DNA of 64,000 nucleotides from a virus, in IMG/VR virus record IMGVR_UViG_3300034190_001539, positions 1-64,000 of that record; one strand, given 5' to 3'. Positions 9,720 through 17,973 of this stretch are shown here, piece by piece. The notes below the pieces were generated by a model, which searched no databases, was not told where the DNA came from, and saw only the letters and a list, made by a program, of their open reading frames with translations. The first letter of the stretch is position 1. Every line of letters starts with the position of its first letter. The position numbers and the translations under genes are program-made.

Positions 9720-10013
9720 TTATGAGTTGCTGTTGTGAACGGCTTCTAATATATCATCTATTACTGTTGGTACTCTTAATTTGACATCTGTTCTTGGTGC
9801 AATATCACCTTTACTCAATTCATTAGCTTTGGCAATAATCCACCAAAGGTTTGAATCACCATAATATCTTTGTGCCATATTATCAAATCTTTCACCATAA
9901 ATAGGATAAACAAATATATCAGAATCCTTAATTGGTATGTTTGGAACTATCGTAGGTCTATAATACCTTACATTGTTTTTATCTTTTTCTATTCTTGCGT
10001 TTCTATATCTCAT
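9720..10013 (-). CDS. LysM-domain baseplate protein, gp53-like (97 aa)
   Basis: The core PIYGERFDNMAQRYYGDSNL followed by WWIIAKANELSKGDI is a LysM-type fold, as found in T4 gp53 and in the short LysM tail-tip proteins of other contractile tails, where it binds the baseplate rather than peptidoglycan. At 97 aa it is shorter than T4 gp53 (196 aa), so it may be a minimal LysM hub/wedge protein. It lies between two very large tail proteins with one- and seven-base gaps. Role inferred from motif and neighbours. Confidence 0.7.
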   Translation of the reverse strand: MRYRNARIEKDKNNVRYYRPTIVPNIPIKDSDIFVYPIYGERFDNMAQRYYGDSNLWWIIAKANELSKGDIAPRTDVKLRVPTVIDDILEAVHNSNS

Positions 10014-10020
10014 AATTTAC

Positions 10021-13000
10021 CTATGTTGTTCTCTCTGCTGCTGGTTGTCCTAACTCTCCGTATAACGGTGTGAAATCTTTATCACCACTACTTTTTCTAT
10101 TAGGATAATCTGGAAATCCCAATTGACTTTTATCAGTAAATCTAGTTGCTGGATTACTATTACCATCAGGAATCCAATTTATTCCATAGTGCTTTCCTTT
10201 TGATGCTAATACGTTATTACCTATGTATTTAAACTCACATTGCGCAGATATGAAATGTGGAAATTGTAATCCATCATTTATTTCCCAAGTTGAAGCATCT
10301 TCTACAGTTACAGTTAAAGAACCAAGCAGTCCTGTAACACGATCGAACATATCTCCCATTGTCAAACTTATGAGTGGTGTAATCATTCTTTCTTCTGGCG
10401 TATACGATGGATAGCACATACCAACTAAATAATTTAATTTTTCCATTAGTATTGGCAATTCTTGAGCTGTTTTTGGATATATCTTGAACCCAAAGCTTAT
10501 GTTTCTATCTGCACCTTGATATATGTAAACCTTATCTGGTCTACCAACATATCTTTCCTCTCCGTATTCAGGAGTTATAGAGTCTGATATTCCTTCCAAA
10601 ATTGCTCTAAATATAATGAACTTATTATTAACCATATCGTGAAACTTAAATTTTATAAAGTCATTAATTTTTTGATTATTTAAAACCTCATCTTTAGTAC
10701 CATATGGTAGCATATTTACTTTATCTGTAAAGTGATTTGCAATCTTACTATCAGTTCCAATCCGTATCGCAGTTTGTATTAAATCTGCTCTTCCAGTGGA
10801 ATCACCTATACCATCCTTATCTAAAGGTCTAGCTATTGAACCTCTAGCTCCACCTTGATTTCCAGTATCAGCTACTTTTCTATTATATGGAATTTCATCT
10901 TTTGTAACATTATGTGTTTGATTTAGAATTTTTCTGGCCATACTCTGAAGTGGCATTTTACCATTAAATTCATAATCTAATCTTTCATCACCCTCACCCA
11001 GCTTAGTTAATTTGTCATATGGCGATGTGTGAAATATTGTTTTATTTCCTGAGTCATTACTAGCATCACCTACATTTGTACCATTATTAAAAGTACCGCC
11101 TATTTTATCTTCAATCTTTCTAGCATCACTTCTTAAAAGATCTACAGTACCTGTAAATGAGGGTATTCCTTTATCAATTGATTTTGGGGCAGATGATATT
11201 GGAAATAAATATTTATTTGGATTCATTAACAACATAGAAGTTACTAAATCTCTTCCACCAATTTCGGCTGTTACACCGAATCCAAAATTTACAGATTGTT
11301 TCTTTATTACTTCAGGATTGCTTTGCATAGCTATTCTACTACCATAACCAGTATTTGGGTTATTAAATTTACCAACAGCATTAAATACAGTATCCATTCC
11401 CGATGGCAATAAATTTGTTATGAATTCTGGTAAGTTTTCACCTAATGGAACTATATCTCCATATCTACCACCACCTATGTGCCTTTCTGCATGATTAATT
11501 GGTAATGCTAATGAAGCTAATAATGTTGCTAATCCTTGAGCTCCACCTGATTGAATCACTCCTTCTGGATCATCAATAGCTCCAATCGGTATTCCTAAAA
11601 TAGAGAGTGGATTATAACGTTTAGTTTCTAATGTAGGATTAAGTCCTTGTAAAACAAATTGTTTTCCTAAAAATCCTATACCATCAGTTGTTAATAAAAA
11701 TTTACCTATTCTTATTTTATCAGCAAAATTTCTCTCTACCAAACCAGTAAATGATGGAGCACCTCTAAAAAATCCACCTAAAATATCATCAGCACCAGCT
11801 GCCAATGCGCCAAAAAATCCCGTGTCGGAGCTTATAGGATTCAATCCCCAATTGTTCCCTACTTCTCTTAAAATAAAAGGTTGTCTAAATAAATCAAAGT
11901 TGTTTGGGTCTGCTACCTCTCTAAAAGTTTTCGTTCCAAATTTATTATTTTCTGTCATTCCGCTTGGAACATTTTTATATGTACCATCTCTAAATTCAAA
12001 TAAATTATCAATGTAAACAGAATCTTCGTAATTCTCTTTCATTGTAGTAGCAGAAAATTCACTCTGAAAAGTATCTGTAGTTACATCTTCTGTGGTTCTA
12101 AAATTTTCTCTTTGTAGATTTAAAGTTGTTTGTGGAGTTGCCGTAGGATACGTTGCTGGAACTGTATACACATTATCACCAGCTATATCCTCAGGAGTAG
12201 AGAATTGTGAAGTTCTATTTACCAATGGCATCAAACTAGCAAACTCAACTACCTCACCACCTATTGGAGATTGTGAGTCACCAGCCTCAATATGTATAGA
12301 ACCATCCTTATATCTATCTCTTAAATTCATCACACCAGCACTTCCAAACTCAACTACATATCTATTCTCTAAGAAAGGACTTGGTAGTGGAACATTAGTA
12401 AATGGTGCAGTTACTGATGAATGAAATGGTGGTGTTTCAGAACTTCTATTTCTTTCACGAAAAATAGTAAAATCAAATTGATTAAGTACAGGTAGTAAAG
12501 ATGTGCCATGTGCATTTTCATATAGTGGCGTATCATCAAATGCTGATATTGTATATTGTGTAGGACCTGTAGATGTGTGTTGTTCTACTGCTCTCGTTAA
12601 AGTTAAATCATTTGAGAATGGTTGAGTTGGATCGTAAGAACTCAAATAATCTGCAATCGGAGTAGTCATAAAAGCAGAAGTAAATTGTGGTTGGTTTACA
12701 GGTGCCAGTGATGTATCTGAATCAAGTATATGTGATGGATTCGATAAGCCTGGATTTCCTTCTTCACTATATTCACCATTTTGTCCAAAAGCACTTCGTG
12801 TTTTTGTGTTTGTTCTAACTCCACTATTAGGTGATGATATAGTAGACTCACCATTATATTCATTTGGTAGAGAATTAGTACTTTTCATAAACTTATTGTA
12901 TTCTGTTTCCAAATTTGTTTTAGGTGTAAACCCAGTAGCGCCAGCAGTTTCATTATCAAAGAAATCAACACCCTTTTCTATTTGATTGTCAATACTATCG

Positions 13001-13056
13001 GGAGTTGTCTGTCCTTTGAAAGCTGATAAGTCTGATACTAAATCTTTAAGTGCCAC
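10021..13056 (-). CDS. Large tail-tube/baseplate-proximal structural protein (1011 aa, GTG start)
   Basis: The C-terminal ~200 residues contain a recognisable phage-tail segment: ISFGFKIYPKTAQELPILME, LNYLVGMCYPSYTPEER, LTMGDMFDRVTG and a WEINDGLQFPHFISAQCEFK region. I associate these with a baseplate or tube-cap-like protein in contractile phages. The N-terminal ~400 residues are Ser/Thr/Pro-rich and probably extended. The start is GTG at 13056; an AGGAG lies about 7 bases upstream and MALKDLVSDLSAFKG looks like a natural N terminus. It follows the tape-measure gene by 10 bases. The exact T4 counterpart (gp48/gp54 region) is not certain. Confidence 0.65.
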   Translation of the reverse strand: MALKDLVSDLSAFKGQTTPDSIDNQIEKGVDFFDNETAGATGFTPKTNLETEYNKFMKSTNSLPNEYNGESTISSPNSGVRTNTKTRSAFGQNGEYSEEGNPGLSNPSHILDSDTSLAPVNQPQFTSAFMTTPIADYLSSYDPTQPFSNDLTLTRAVEQHTSTGPTQYTISAFDDTPLYENAHGTSLLPVLNQFDFTIFRERNRSSETPPFHSSVTAPFTNVPLPSPFLENRYVVEFGSAGVMNLRDRYKDGSIHIEAGDSQSPIGGEVVEFASLMPLVNRTSQFSTPEDIAGDNVYTVPATYPTATPQTTLNLQRENFRTTEDVTTDTFQSEFSATTMKENYEDSVYIDNLFEFRDGTYKNVPSGMTENNKFGTKTFREVADPNNFDLFRQPFILREVGNNWGLNPISSDTGFFGALAAGADDILGGFFRGAPSFTGLVERNFADKIRIGKFLLTTDGIGFLGKQFVLQGLNPTLETKRYNPLSILGIPIGAIDDPEGVIQSGGAQGLATLLASLALPINHAERHIGGGRYGDIVPLGENLPEFITNLLPSGMDTVFNAVGKFNNPNTGYGSRIAMQSNPEVIKKQSVNFGFGVTAEIGGRDLVTSMLLMNPNKYLFPISSAPKSIDKGIPSFTGTVDLLRSDARKIEDKIGGTFNNGTNVGDASNDSGNKTIFHTSPYDKLTKLGEGDERLDYEFNGKMPLQSMARKILNQTHNVTKDEIPYNRKVADTGNQGGARGSIARPLDKDGIGDSTGRADLIQTAIRIGTDSKIANHFTDKVNMLPYGTKDEVLNNQKINDFIKFKFHDMVNNKFIIFRAILEGISDSITPEYGEERYVGRPDKVYIYQGADRNISFGFKIYPKTAQELPILMEKLNYLVGMCYPSYTPEERMITPLISLTMGDMFDRVTGLLGSLTVTVEDASTWEINDGLQFPHFISAQCEFKYIGNNVLASKGKHYGINWIPDGNSNPATRFTDKSQLGFPDYPNRKSSGDKDFTPLYGELGQPAAERTT

Positions 13057-13066
13057 TTTGTTTCTC

Positions 13067-15136
13067 CTAGCTACTCATAGCCATTTCACCAACTTTACCT
13101 GTTAGTGTGTTCATTAATTGTTTATTCTCTGTTCTTAATTGTCTACTCTCATCTATGACCTTTTGTAATAAATTATTTGTTTCCTTCATATTATTACCAA
13201 AACCTAATTCATTTTTAGTTCCTGATATTGCCTCACCTTTGTGTATTTGTGCTAAACCACTCTCTGTAACAATACCACCAGTTTCAGCTCCAGGTGGTTT
13301 TTTTCTTAAAAAAGCATATGCTGCCCCACCCACAGTAGCTATAGCAGCAAGAGCAAGAAGCGGTCCGACTATCGGAACTTTAGCTGCACTAGCACCAGCC
13401 GTAACTGCTGCTTTACCTGCAGCCGCTGCAGCTCCTTTCATTTCTTCGGTTGTTTGTTTTTTACTTAATGCCAATTGAACTAACTTTATACTACTAATAG
13501 TTGCCTGTATAGTTGCAGCAATTGCTGAAAGTTGTTGTCCTTTTGCTATTAATTGAGTTAATTCAAATTGTGTTGATTGTTGTTTTTCTAATTCTTCAGC
13601 TTTCTTCTCTGCTAATTCTGCAGATGTTTTCTCACCAGCAACTATTTTACCTAAGTCAGCAACACTAACACCGATAGCCTTTGCTAATGATTGTCTTTCT
13701 ATAACATTCATAGCCTCAAAGTCTGCTTGGCTACCTACCTGATTCTTTACCTCTTCAGCTAACCCAGCCAAATCACCTGTAAGTGCTAATTCTCTTGCTT
13801 TATCTAAATTTAATTGTCTACCCAATAGTACCGATGCTTCCATCTGTGATTCAATGGAAGATTCAAAGTCTAATAGGTTACTAGCTATATCAGCAACATT
13901 TCCTAAACTTAAACCCAATCTCCTAGCTGATACAGCCGCAGTAGCAATATTTCTACCACCATCTTTAGCAAATTTAGCAAAGTTTTCTGCGTCTTGAGCA
14001 ATATCATCTAATACTAATTTTTTAGAAACACCGGCAGCTGCAGCTAAATTACCAGCTACCTCTATTGTACTTAAACTAGCATCTAAACTTCCACCCTGAA
14101 TTATTTGTATAGACTTAGCAAGTTTGGCAGCATTTTCTCCACTTATACCAGTATCTCGTGAAATTTCAGCAAACTTATTTAAGGTACTTAAAGAAAGTTC
14201 ATCTATATTACCAAACTCTTGTGATATTCCTACTGAAAAAGCCTTAACCTCTCCAGCTCTCATACCTAACTTTGTAAAAGTTGCTTCAACAGCAGATACT
14301 TTTGCTCCCAATACAGCAGACTGACCTACACTCAATCCTAATTCTTGTTTAAGCTCTTTTGCATTTTCTACCAATCCCTTAGCAAAAGAAAATGCGGCAG
14401 CTGCTATACCAGCTTTTAAAGCAGTTCCTCTTAATTCTTTACTTTTAAGTATACCACCATATATTCCAGCTTTTTTAGTCAAACCTCCAAATTCATCTTC
14501 AATATCACCAACCGCATCCACCATATCCTTTAAGCCTTCTGAATTTAGAGTCTTTATGTCCTTTTCAAGTTTTTCTACTTGTCCATCTATAGCGGCTACA
14601 GCTTTTTCACCTAAACTACCATACTCTTCCATAGATAAGCCGGCTTTTTCTAAAACTTTATTAAGAATTTCTTGCTTACCAATATTCTCTAATGTATCAG
14701 ATTCAAAGTCATTTAATACATCATCTTGCACTTCTCTGACAGCATTCAATCCCTTTACACTATCTACTAATCTTTTTTGGTCTGCTTCACTTAATTTTTC
14801 GGTTCTTAATTTTTGTAATGCTAAATTTTTAACTCTCTGACCTTCTTTTACAAGTGTTTTATCTAATACACCCAAACTTTGTAATAATTTTCCTTTTTGT
14901 GAATCTAAAAGTTTACTCATATCTTTAGCTAAACTTCTAGCTTTATTATCAGCTTTTGCTATTGCTGCTTTTGTTTTAAGAATTGCTGTTTGTGTGTCTT
15001 TTAGCTCTTTCTCTAAGCGTACTACATTTTCAATATATTGCTGACGGGTTTTATCGGTTCTACGACCATCATCTCTTAATTTTTTCTGTGCGTTTAATTC
15101 AGCAGTAATTAACTTTTCTGTTCTTATGTCAGCCAT
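13067..15136 (-). CDS. Tail tape measure protein (689 aa)
   Basis: The N-terminal ~210 residues are almost entirely coiled-coil. Then come Ala/Gly-rich helical segments (TALKAGIAAAAFSFAKGLVE, and about 285-460), a long Ala-rich hydrophobic stretch around residues 570-605 (VPIVGPLLALAAIATVGGAA) compatible with a membrane-inserting helix, and the C-terminal motif ETGGIVTESGLAQIHKGEAI, which is typical of tape measure proteins. A final coiled coil ends the protein. It lies between the gp26/gp51-like genes and the large tail proteins, as expected. Its length should set the tail length. Confidence 0.85.
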   Translation of the reverse strand: MADIRTEKLITAELNAQKKLRDDGRRTDKTRQQYIENVVRLEKELKDTQTAILKTKAAIAKADNKARSLAKDMSKLLDSQKGKLLQSLGVLDKTLVKEGQRVKNLALQKLRTEKLSEADQKRLVDSVKGLNAVREVQDDVLNDFESDTLENIGKQEILNKVLEKAGLSMEEYGSLGEKAVAAIDGQVEKLEKDIKTLNSEGLKDMVDAVGDIEDEFGGLTKKAGIYGGILKSKELRGTALKAGIAAAAFSFAKGLVENAKELKQELGLSVGQSAVLGAKVSAVEATFTKLGMRAGEVKAFSVGISQEFGNIDELSLSTLNKFAEISRDTGISGENAAKLAKSIQIIQGGSLDASLSTIEVAGNLAAAAGVSKKLVLDDIAQDAENFAKFAKDGGRNIATAAVSARRLGLSLGNVADIASNLLDFESSIESQMEASVLLGRQLNLDKARELALTGDLAGLAEEVKNQVGSQADFEAMNVIERQSLAKAIGVSVADLGKIVAGEKTSAELAEKKAEELEKQQSTQFELTQLIAKGQQLSAIAATIQATISSIKLVQLALSKKQTTEEMKGAAAAAGKAAVTAGASAAKVPIVGPLLALAAIATVGGAAYAFLRKKPPGAETGGIVTESGLAQIHKGEAISGTKNELGFGNNMKETNNLLQKVIDESRQLRTENKQLMNTLTGKVGEMAMSS

Positions 15137-15148
15137 AATTTACCTATT

Positions 15149-15331
15149 TTATAAGTCATCCGCTGATATGTTTTTCATTAACTTAACTAAATCAGCATTT
15201 GCTTTTCTTAAATCTTTAACTTTTTTTGCTATTTTTGGATTGTCTTTTAAAAATTGTTTTTCTTTAGAGCTAATAGCACCTCTCATAACTTTTTTTAAAA
15301 AGTCTGATACGAAGTTTTCGTCTATCTTCAT
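15149..15331 (-). CDS. Small basic helical protein, unknown (60 aa)
   Basis: I chose the ATG at 15331 (MKIDENFVSDFLKKV) because GGAG lies six bases upstream. Earlier in-frame candidates (an ATG 12 bases upstream and a TTG at 15370) are less well placed. The peptide is Lys-rich and helical. It sits between the gp51-like gene and tape measure, a position used for tail-assembly chaperones in many phages, but I see no diagnostic motif. It has its own AT-rich promoter-like element at 15368-15385. Confidence 0.6.
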   Translation of the reverse strand: MKIDENFVSDFLKKVMRGAISSKEKQFLKDNPKIAKKVKDLRKANADLVKLMKNISADDL

Positions 15332-15367
15332 AAAATTCTCCATACGATTATTTTTTGTGGATTGATT

Positions 15368-15385
15368 CAATAATAAATATCAAAC
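15368..15385 (-). promoter_or_regulatory. AT-rich TATTTAT element (candidate late promoter)
   Basis: Sense strand reads GATATTTATTATTG about 40-50 bases before the ATG at 15331. The same TATTTAT core recurs in other gaps of this window. Confidence 0.4.
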
Positions 15386-15388
15386 TTA

Positions 15389-15598
15389 TTACTTTTTGAA
15401 TGATGGACGTGAACTTTTGTTTTTCTGTTGTGCTTTCTTTATTTCCTCTGCCTCATCCTTATAGTGTTTCTGTAATCTTTTAAAATAGAATTTTCTAAGA
15501 TAAATGGGCATATTATAGACTTCAGAGAATGAGAACATTCCCTGCGAATTAAAACTTATTTCAAATATTGAGTTGTGTAAGCTTACTTTATATTCCAA
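15389..15598 (-). CDS. Small baseplate-assembly protein, gp51-like (69 aa, TTG start)
   Basis: The segment YNMPIYLRKFYFKRLQKHYK, followed by an acidic/basic helical tail, is typical of the small protein encoded directly after the gp26-type baseplate gene in T4-like phages (T4 gp51, hub assembly). The frame opens with TTG at 15598, overlapping the last 11 bases of the upstream gene. Internal ATGs at M21 or M30 would truncate the conserved-looking N-terminal part, so the TTG is kept. Assignment to gp51 rests mainly on position and pattern. Confidence 0.5.
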   Translation of the reverse strand: MEYKVSLHNSIFEISFNSQGMFSFSEVYNMPIYLRKFYFKRLQKHYKDEAEEIKKAQQKNKSSRPSFKK

Positions 15599-16334
15599 CG
15601 GAAGGCCAAAGAAACGTAACGGTCATAGGGACCGTGAACTCCTTTTCATTTCCATCTTCATCTATGTATACAGACTTCATCTCCACATCTGGATTTATAC
15701 TATTAACATAAGCTCTGAAATCTCTAGAATCTCTAGATAGAAATTCATTGTCTACAAAACTATTTATACTAGCTTTTTTAGCATCACCATCTACAGATAA
15801 TATTTGATGTTTTAATCTTGTTGTTGTTTCATAACCAATACCATCACCTATCTTCTTATATCCCTCAATTTCTTTATCCATACTCTTTTCATCTGATTGA
15901 GTTAGTAACTTAAAGGTTAATTTTCTTTTAGTGGCAGGTAATTCAAAATCAAATTCATTTGCACCATTTACAACTATTTTCTCATCTAACTTTTTCTCTT
16001 TTAGTGTAGTTAAATCGACTACTACTTCTTTACCATCTACTTCTACTTCGTAATCTTTACCATACGCTAATATACGAGACGCAATAAGAATTGCGTTTTT
16101 ATCACCCAATAACATATCATCTAATTTGATTGATTTATCTACTATTAGAGCTTCTAATAACTTATCAATAACTATACCCTTTTTAATAAGGTTAGCTGAT
16201 GTAAGTATATCCTCTTCTCTTGCCGTCATATATTTAATTTCTATTGTACCGCTAGATAGTGGGCTATCCTTTGGGTATAACAATCCTTGTGACGGCAGAT
16301 CCACTACTTCTGTAGGGAACTTAACTTCTGCCAT
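15588..16334 (-). CDS. T4 gp26-like baseplate hub protein (248 aa)
   Basis: The N terminus FPTEVVDLPSQGLLYPKDSP, followed by GTIEIKYMTAREEDILTSAN, LIKKGIVIDKLLEALI and LLGDKNAILIASRILAYGKD, matches the T4 baseplate gp26 family (Pfam T4_baseplate) in order and spacing. T4 gp26 is 208 aa, so this version is slightly longer. It precedes the gp51-like gene with an overlap and lies upstream of the tape measure, consistent with baseplate hub assembly. It shares a transcript direction with tail tube and holin-like genes. Confidence 0.75.
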   Translation of the reverse strand: MAEVKFPTEVVDLPSQGLLYPKDSPLSSGTIEIKYMTAREEDILTSANLIKKGIVIDKLLEALIVDKSIKLDDMLLGDKNAILIASRILAYGKDYEVEVDGKEVVVDLTTLKEKKLDEKIVVNGANEFDFELPATKRKLTFKLLTQSDEKSMDKEIEGYKKIGDGIGYETTTRLKHQILSVDGDAKKASINSFVDNEFLSRDSRDFRAYVNSINPDVEMKSVYIDEDGNEKEFTVPMTVTFLWPSVGI

Positions 16335-16366
16335 AATTGACTCCTATGATTTTTTTAAAATTATAA

Positions 16367-16576
16367 CTATTTTTTACCAAATTTTTCGGCGGCTGTAACT
16401 CCTAATCCAACTACTGAAATATACATAAAACATTCTAATATTTTATCTTTTACTTCAAAGGCTGAAAAAGTATCAGCACCCCAACTTGCAATCAACATAG
16501 TGAAAGCAGCAAAACCTACTACTCTCTTTGAAGATATTTTTGCATCGCTAGAGAGCATCTCTTGAATAAAACCCAT
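16367..16576 (-). CDS. Small two-helix membrane protein, holin-like (69 aa)
   Basis: There are two hydrophobic stretches: residues ~19-36 (VVGFAAFTMLIASWGADTFS) and ~47-62 (LECFMYISVVGLGVTAAEKF). A short charged linker separates them and both tails are charged (SSKR at the N side, EKFGKK at the C end). This is the topology of small class II holins and of unnamed phage membrane proteins with an SSKRVVGF motif. It is inserted between tail tube and baseplate genes rather than next to a lysin, so a lysis role is only a candidate. Confidence 0.5.
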   Translation of the reverse strand: MGFIQEMLSSDAKISSKRVVGFAAFTMLIASWGADTFSAFEVKDKILECFMYISVVGLGVTAAEKFGKK

Positions 16577-16588
16577 ACTTAACTCCTC

Positions 16589-17077
16589 TTAGAATTGTAA
16601 GATAGCGTAATCGTATCTTAGTGTTAATGTTATTTCTGCTGGTTCACTAACTGACCAATCTAAATCACCAAAATTGGCTGATTGTATCATAGCACCTTTA
16701 AGTGTCCATTCTTCTACTTTGTCTCCAACAGGTCCTAATACATTAAAAGTAATATCTTTCTTATAAAAATCAGAGTAACCATCTCTACCAGTAACAGACT
16801 CTTTATGTAATCGAACCCATTCCATAACTGCTTGTGCGCCAGATGGTACAATAGGATCGTATAGAGTAACTTCTAAAGTTTCCCAAGCTCCCTTTCCTTT
16901 TACATACCTCTTAACATTGATGTGATCTAATTCAATCTCTTCAAATGTAATAGTTGGTCTATTGGCTGTTTTGATTAAATATGCTGGAACGCCTTCTATG
17001 TACATAATGAACCGATTTTTTGTTTTCGGCTCAAATGGAGTGAACATAATTTCTGAAGGATCGATTAAGTCTGCCAT
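16589..17077 (-). CDS. 19: Tail tube protein gp19
   Basis: At 162 aa it is essentially the same length as T4 gp19 (163 aa). The pattern FEPKTKNRFIMYIEGVPAYL, ITFEEIELDHINVKRYVKGK, GAWETLEVTLYDPI and GAMIQSANFGDLDWS is the tail tube fold shared by contractile phages. The protein forms the inner tube through which DNA passes. It has a clear AGGAG site and a promoter-like AT-rich element 34-46 bases upstream, and lies two genes downstream of the sheath gene. Confidence 0.93.
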   Translation of the reverse strand: MADLIDPSEIMFTPFEPKTKNRFIMYIEGVPAYLIKTANRPTITFEEIELDHINVKRYVKGKGAWETLEVTLYDPIVPSGAQAVMEWVRLHKESVTGRDGYSDFYKKDITFNVLGPVGDKVEEWTLKGAMIQSANFGDLDWSVSEPAEITLTLRYDYAILQF

Positions 17078-17108
17078 TACAGTTCTCCTATTAAGTGTTT
17101 AATTCTTT

Positions 17109-17123
17109 CATATATAAATATAC
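17109..17123 (-). promoter_or_regulatory. AT-rich TATTTAT element upstream of gp19
   Basis: Sense strand GTATATTTATATATG lies 32-46 bases before the gp19 ATG. It falls just after the terminator of the preceding gene (17194-17222), exactly where a promoter is needed. Confidence 0.45.
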
Positions 17124-17193
17124 ACAAACTGAAAAATCGATACAGATTATCATCTTATTATTTCATAGTTTTTTCATAGTTTTACAGAAAACA

Positions 17194-17222
17194 AAAAAAG
17201 GTGAGAAAATCTCACCTTTTTA
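17194..17222 (-). terminator. Rho-independent terminator after the 177-aa gene
   Basis: Sense strand forms a perfect stem AAAAAGGTGAG / CTCACCTTTTT with an ATTTT loop, followed by a T run. It begins about 18 bases after the stop of the gene ending at 17240. Confidence 0.9.
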
Positions 17223-17239
17223 AGTTGTTTAGTTAATCA

Positions 17240-17773
17240 CTACTTGAGGTTAATACCACCAGTATTAGCAGCTAAACCATCTAAGATGTCATGTGCTATC
17301 CATGCAGTACCAGCAGTTGCTGATATACAAGTTACTGAAAAGCGAGATCCAATAATAGCGTTCGCATCAAATCCAACTGAATCGTTAGCATCTGAAGCAG
17401 CAACATTATCACCATCACCTTTAGGCACAGCACCTAAGATTTTTTCTGAAGCCGCACCCAACACATCAAAATCCTGACCAGCAGTTCCTATCAGAACAAA
17501 TGTGTAGGTACATCCTATTGCATCTGCACAAGATGGTAATGTTATATCATGCAATCCACCAGTTAATGCTGGAACTAATGTAATTAGTCCTGACTGACCT
17601 GCGGTTAGTGCTGTATAGCTTGTAGCTTCACCACCATCTGTTAAAAGTTGTGTATTTCTTCTAATACCGCCTACCTGAACATTATTTTCAGAAGTCAATA
17701 CACTATTTTTCAAACCATCTAATGATGGGGCTGATTCTCTGGTATACTTAATAAAATCACTTCTTACACCCAT
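17240..17773 (-). CDS. Putative virion decoration/structural protein (177 aa)
   Basis: The protein is small, Ala/Gly/Thr-rich and mostly beta in appearance. Its N terminus, MGVRSDFIKYTRESAPSLDG, has no signal peptide. It is a monocistronic unit: its own leader and promoter-like elements upstream, and its own strong terminator downstream, between the sheath and tube genes. Such isolated, separately terminated genes in head-tail regions often encode abundant virion proteins. I do not recognise the family. Confidence 0.55.
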   Translation of the reverse strand: MGVRSDFIKYTRESAPSLDGLKNSVLTSENNVQVGGIRRNTQLLTDGGEATSYTALTAGQSGLITLVPALTGGLHDITLPSCADAIGCTYTFVLIGTAGQDFDVLGAASEKILGAVPKGDGDNVAASDANDSVGFDANAIIGSRFSVTCISATAGTAWIAHDILDGLAANTGGINLK

Positions 17774-17900
17774 TTTACTATTCTCCTTATTTAATTTACG
17801 CGCTACTCAAATTAAGTTATTGTTTAAATTTATCTAGACCCTCTACTATTAATTATATTTATGCGCTACTACAATTAACAATCTAAATATACCTTTTGTC
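17774..17900 (-). promoter_or_regulatory. Leader with two copies of a ~28-bp element containing GCRTAAAT
   Basis: Two sense-strand copies share AGTAGCGC followed by [GA]TAAAT (around 17789-17815 and 17851-17879). The upstream copy reads GCATAAATATAA, close to the NATAAATA late promoter reported for T4-like cyanophages. The spacing is about 63 bases. It could be a tandem promoter or a binding site. Confidence 0.4.
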
Positions 17901-17916
17901 TATTATAAATATCATT
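17901..17916 (-). promoter_or_regulatory. AT-rich TATTTAT element upstream of the 177-aa gene
   Basis: Sense ATGATATTTATAATAG lies just downstream of the sheath terminator and ~130 bases before the ATG at 17773. Confidence 0.4.
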
Positions 17917-17922
17917 AAAACA

Positions 17923-17952
17923 AAAAACCCCACTTAAAAGTGGGGCTTTTCG
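17923..17952 (-). terminator. Rho-independent terminator after the tail sheath gene
   Basis: Sense strand GCCCCACT / AGTGGGGT stem with a short TTTA loop followed by TTTTTT, 22 bases after the sheath stop codon. Confidence 0.92.
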
Positions 17953-17973
17953 TATTATAATTGAGTTTATAAA

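Noticed and set aside
17109-17123. Plus-strand T4 late promoter (TATAAATA) driving plus-strand genes
   Set aside because: No credible plus-strand gene follows; the element is better read as a signal for the minus-strand gene.
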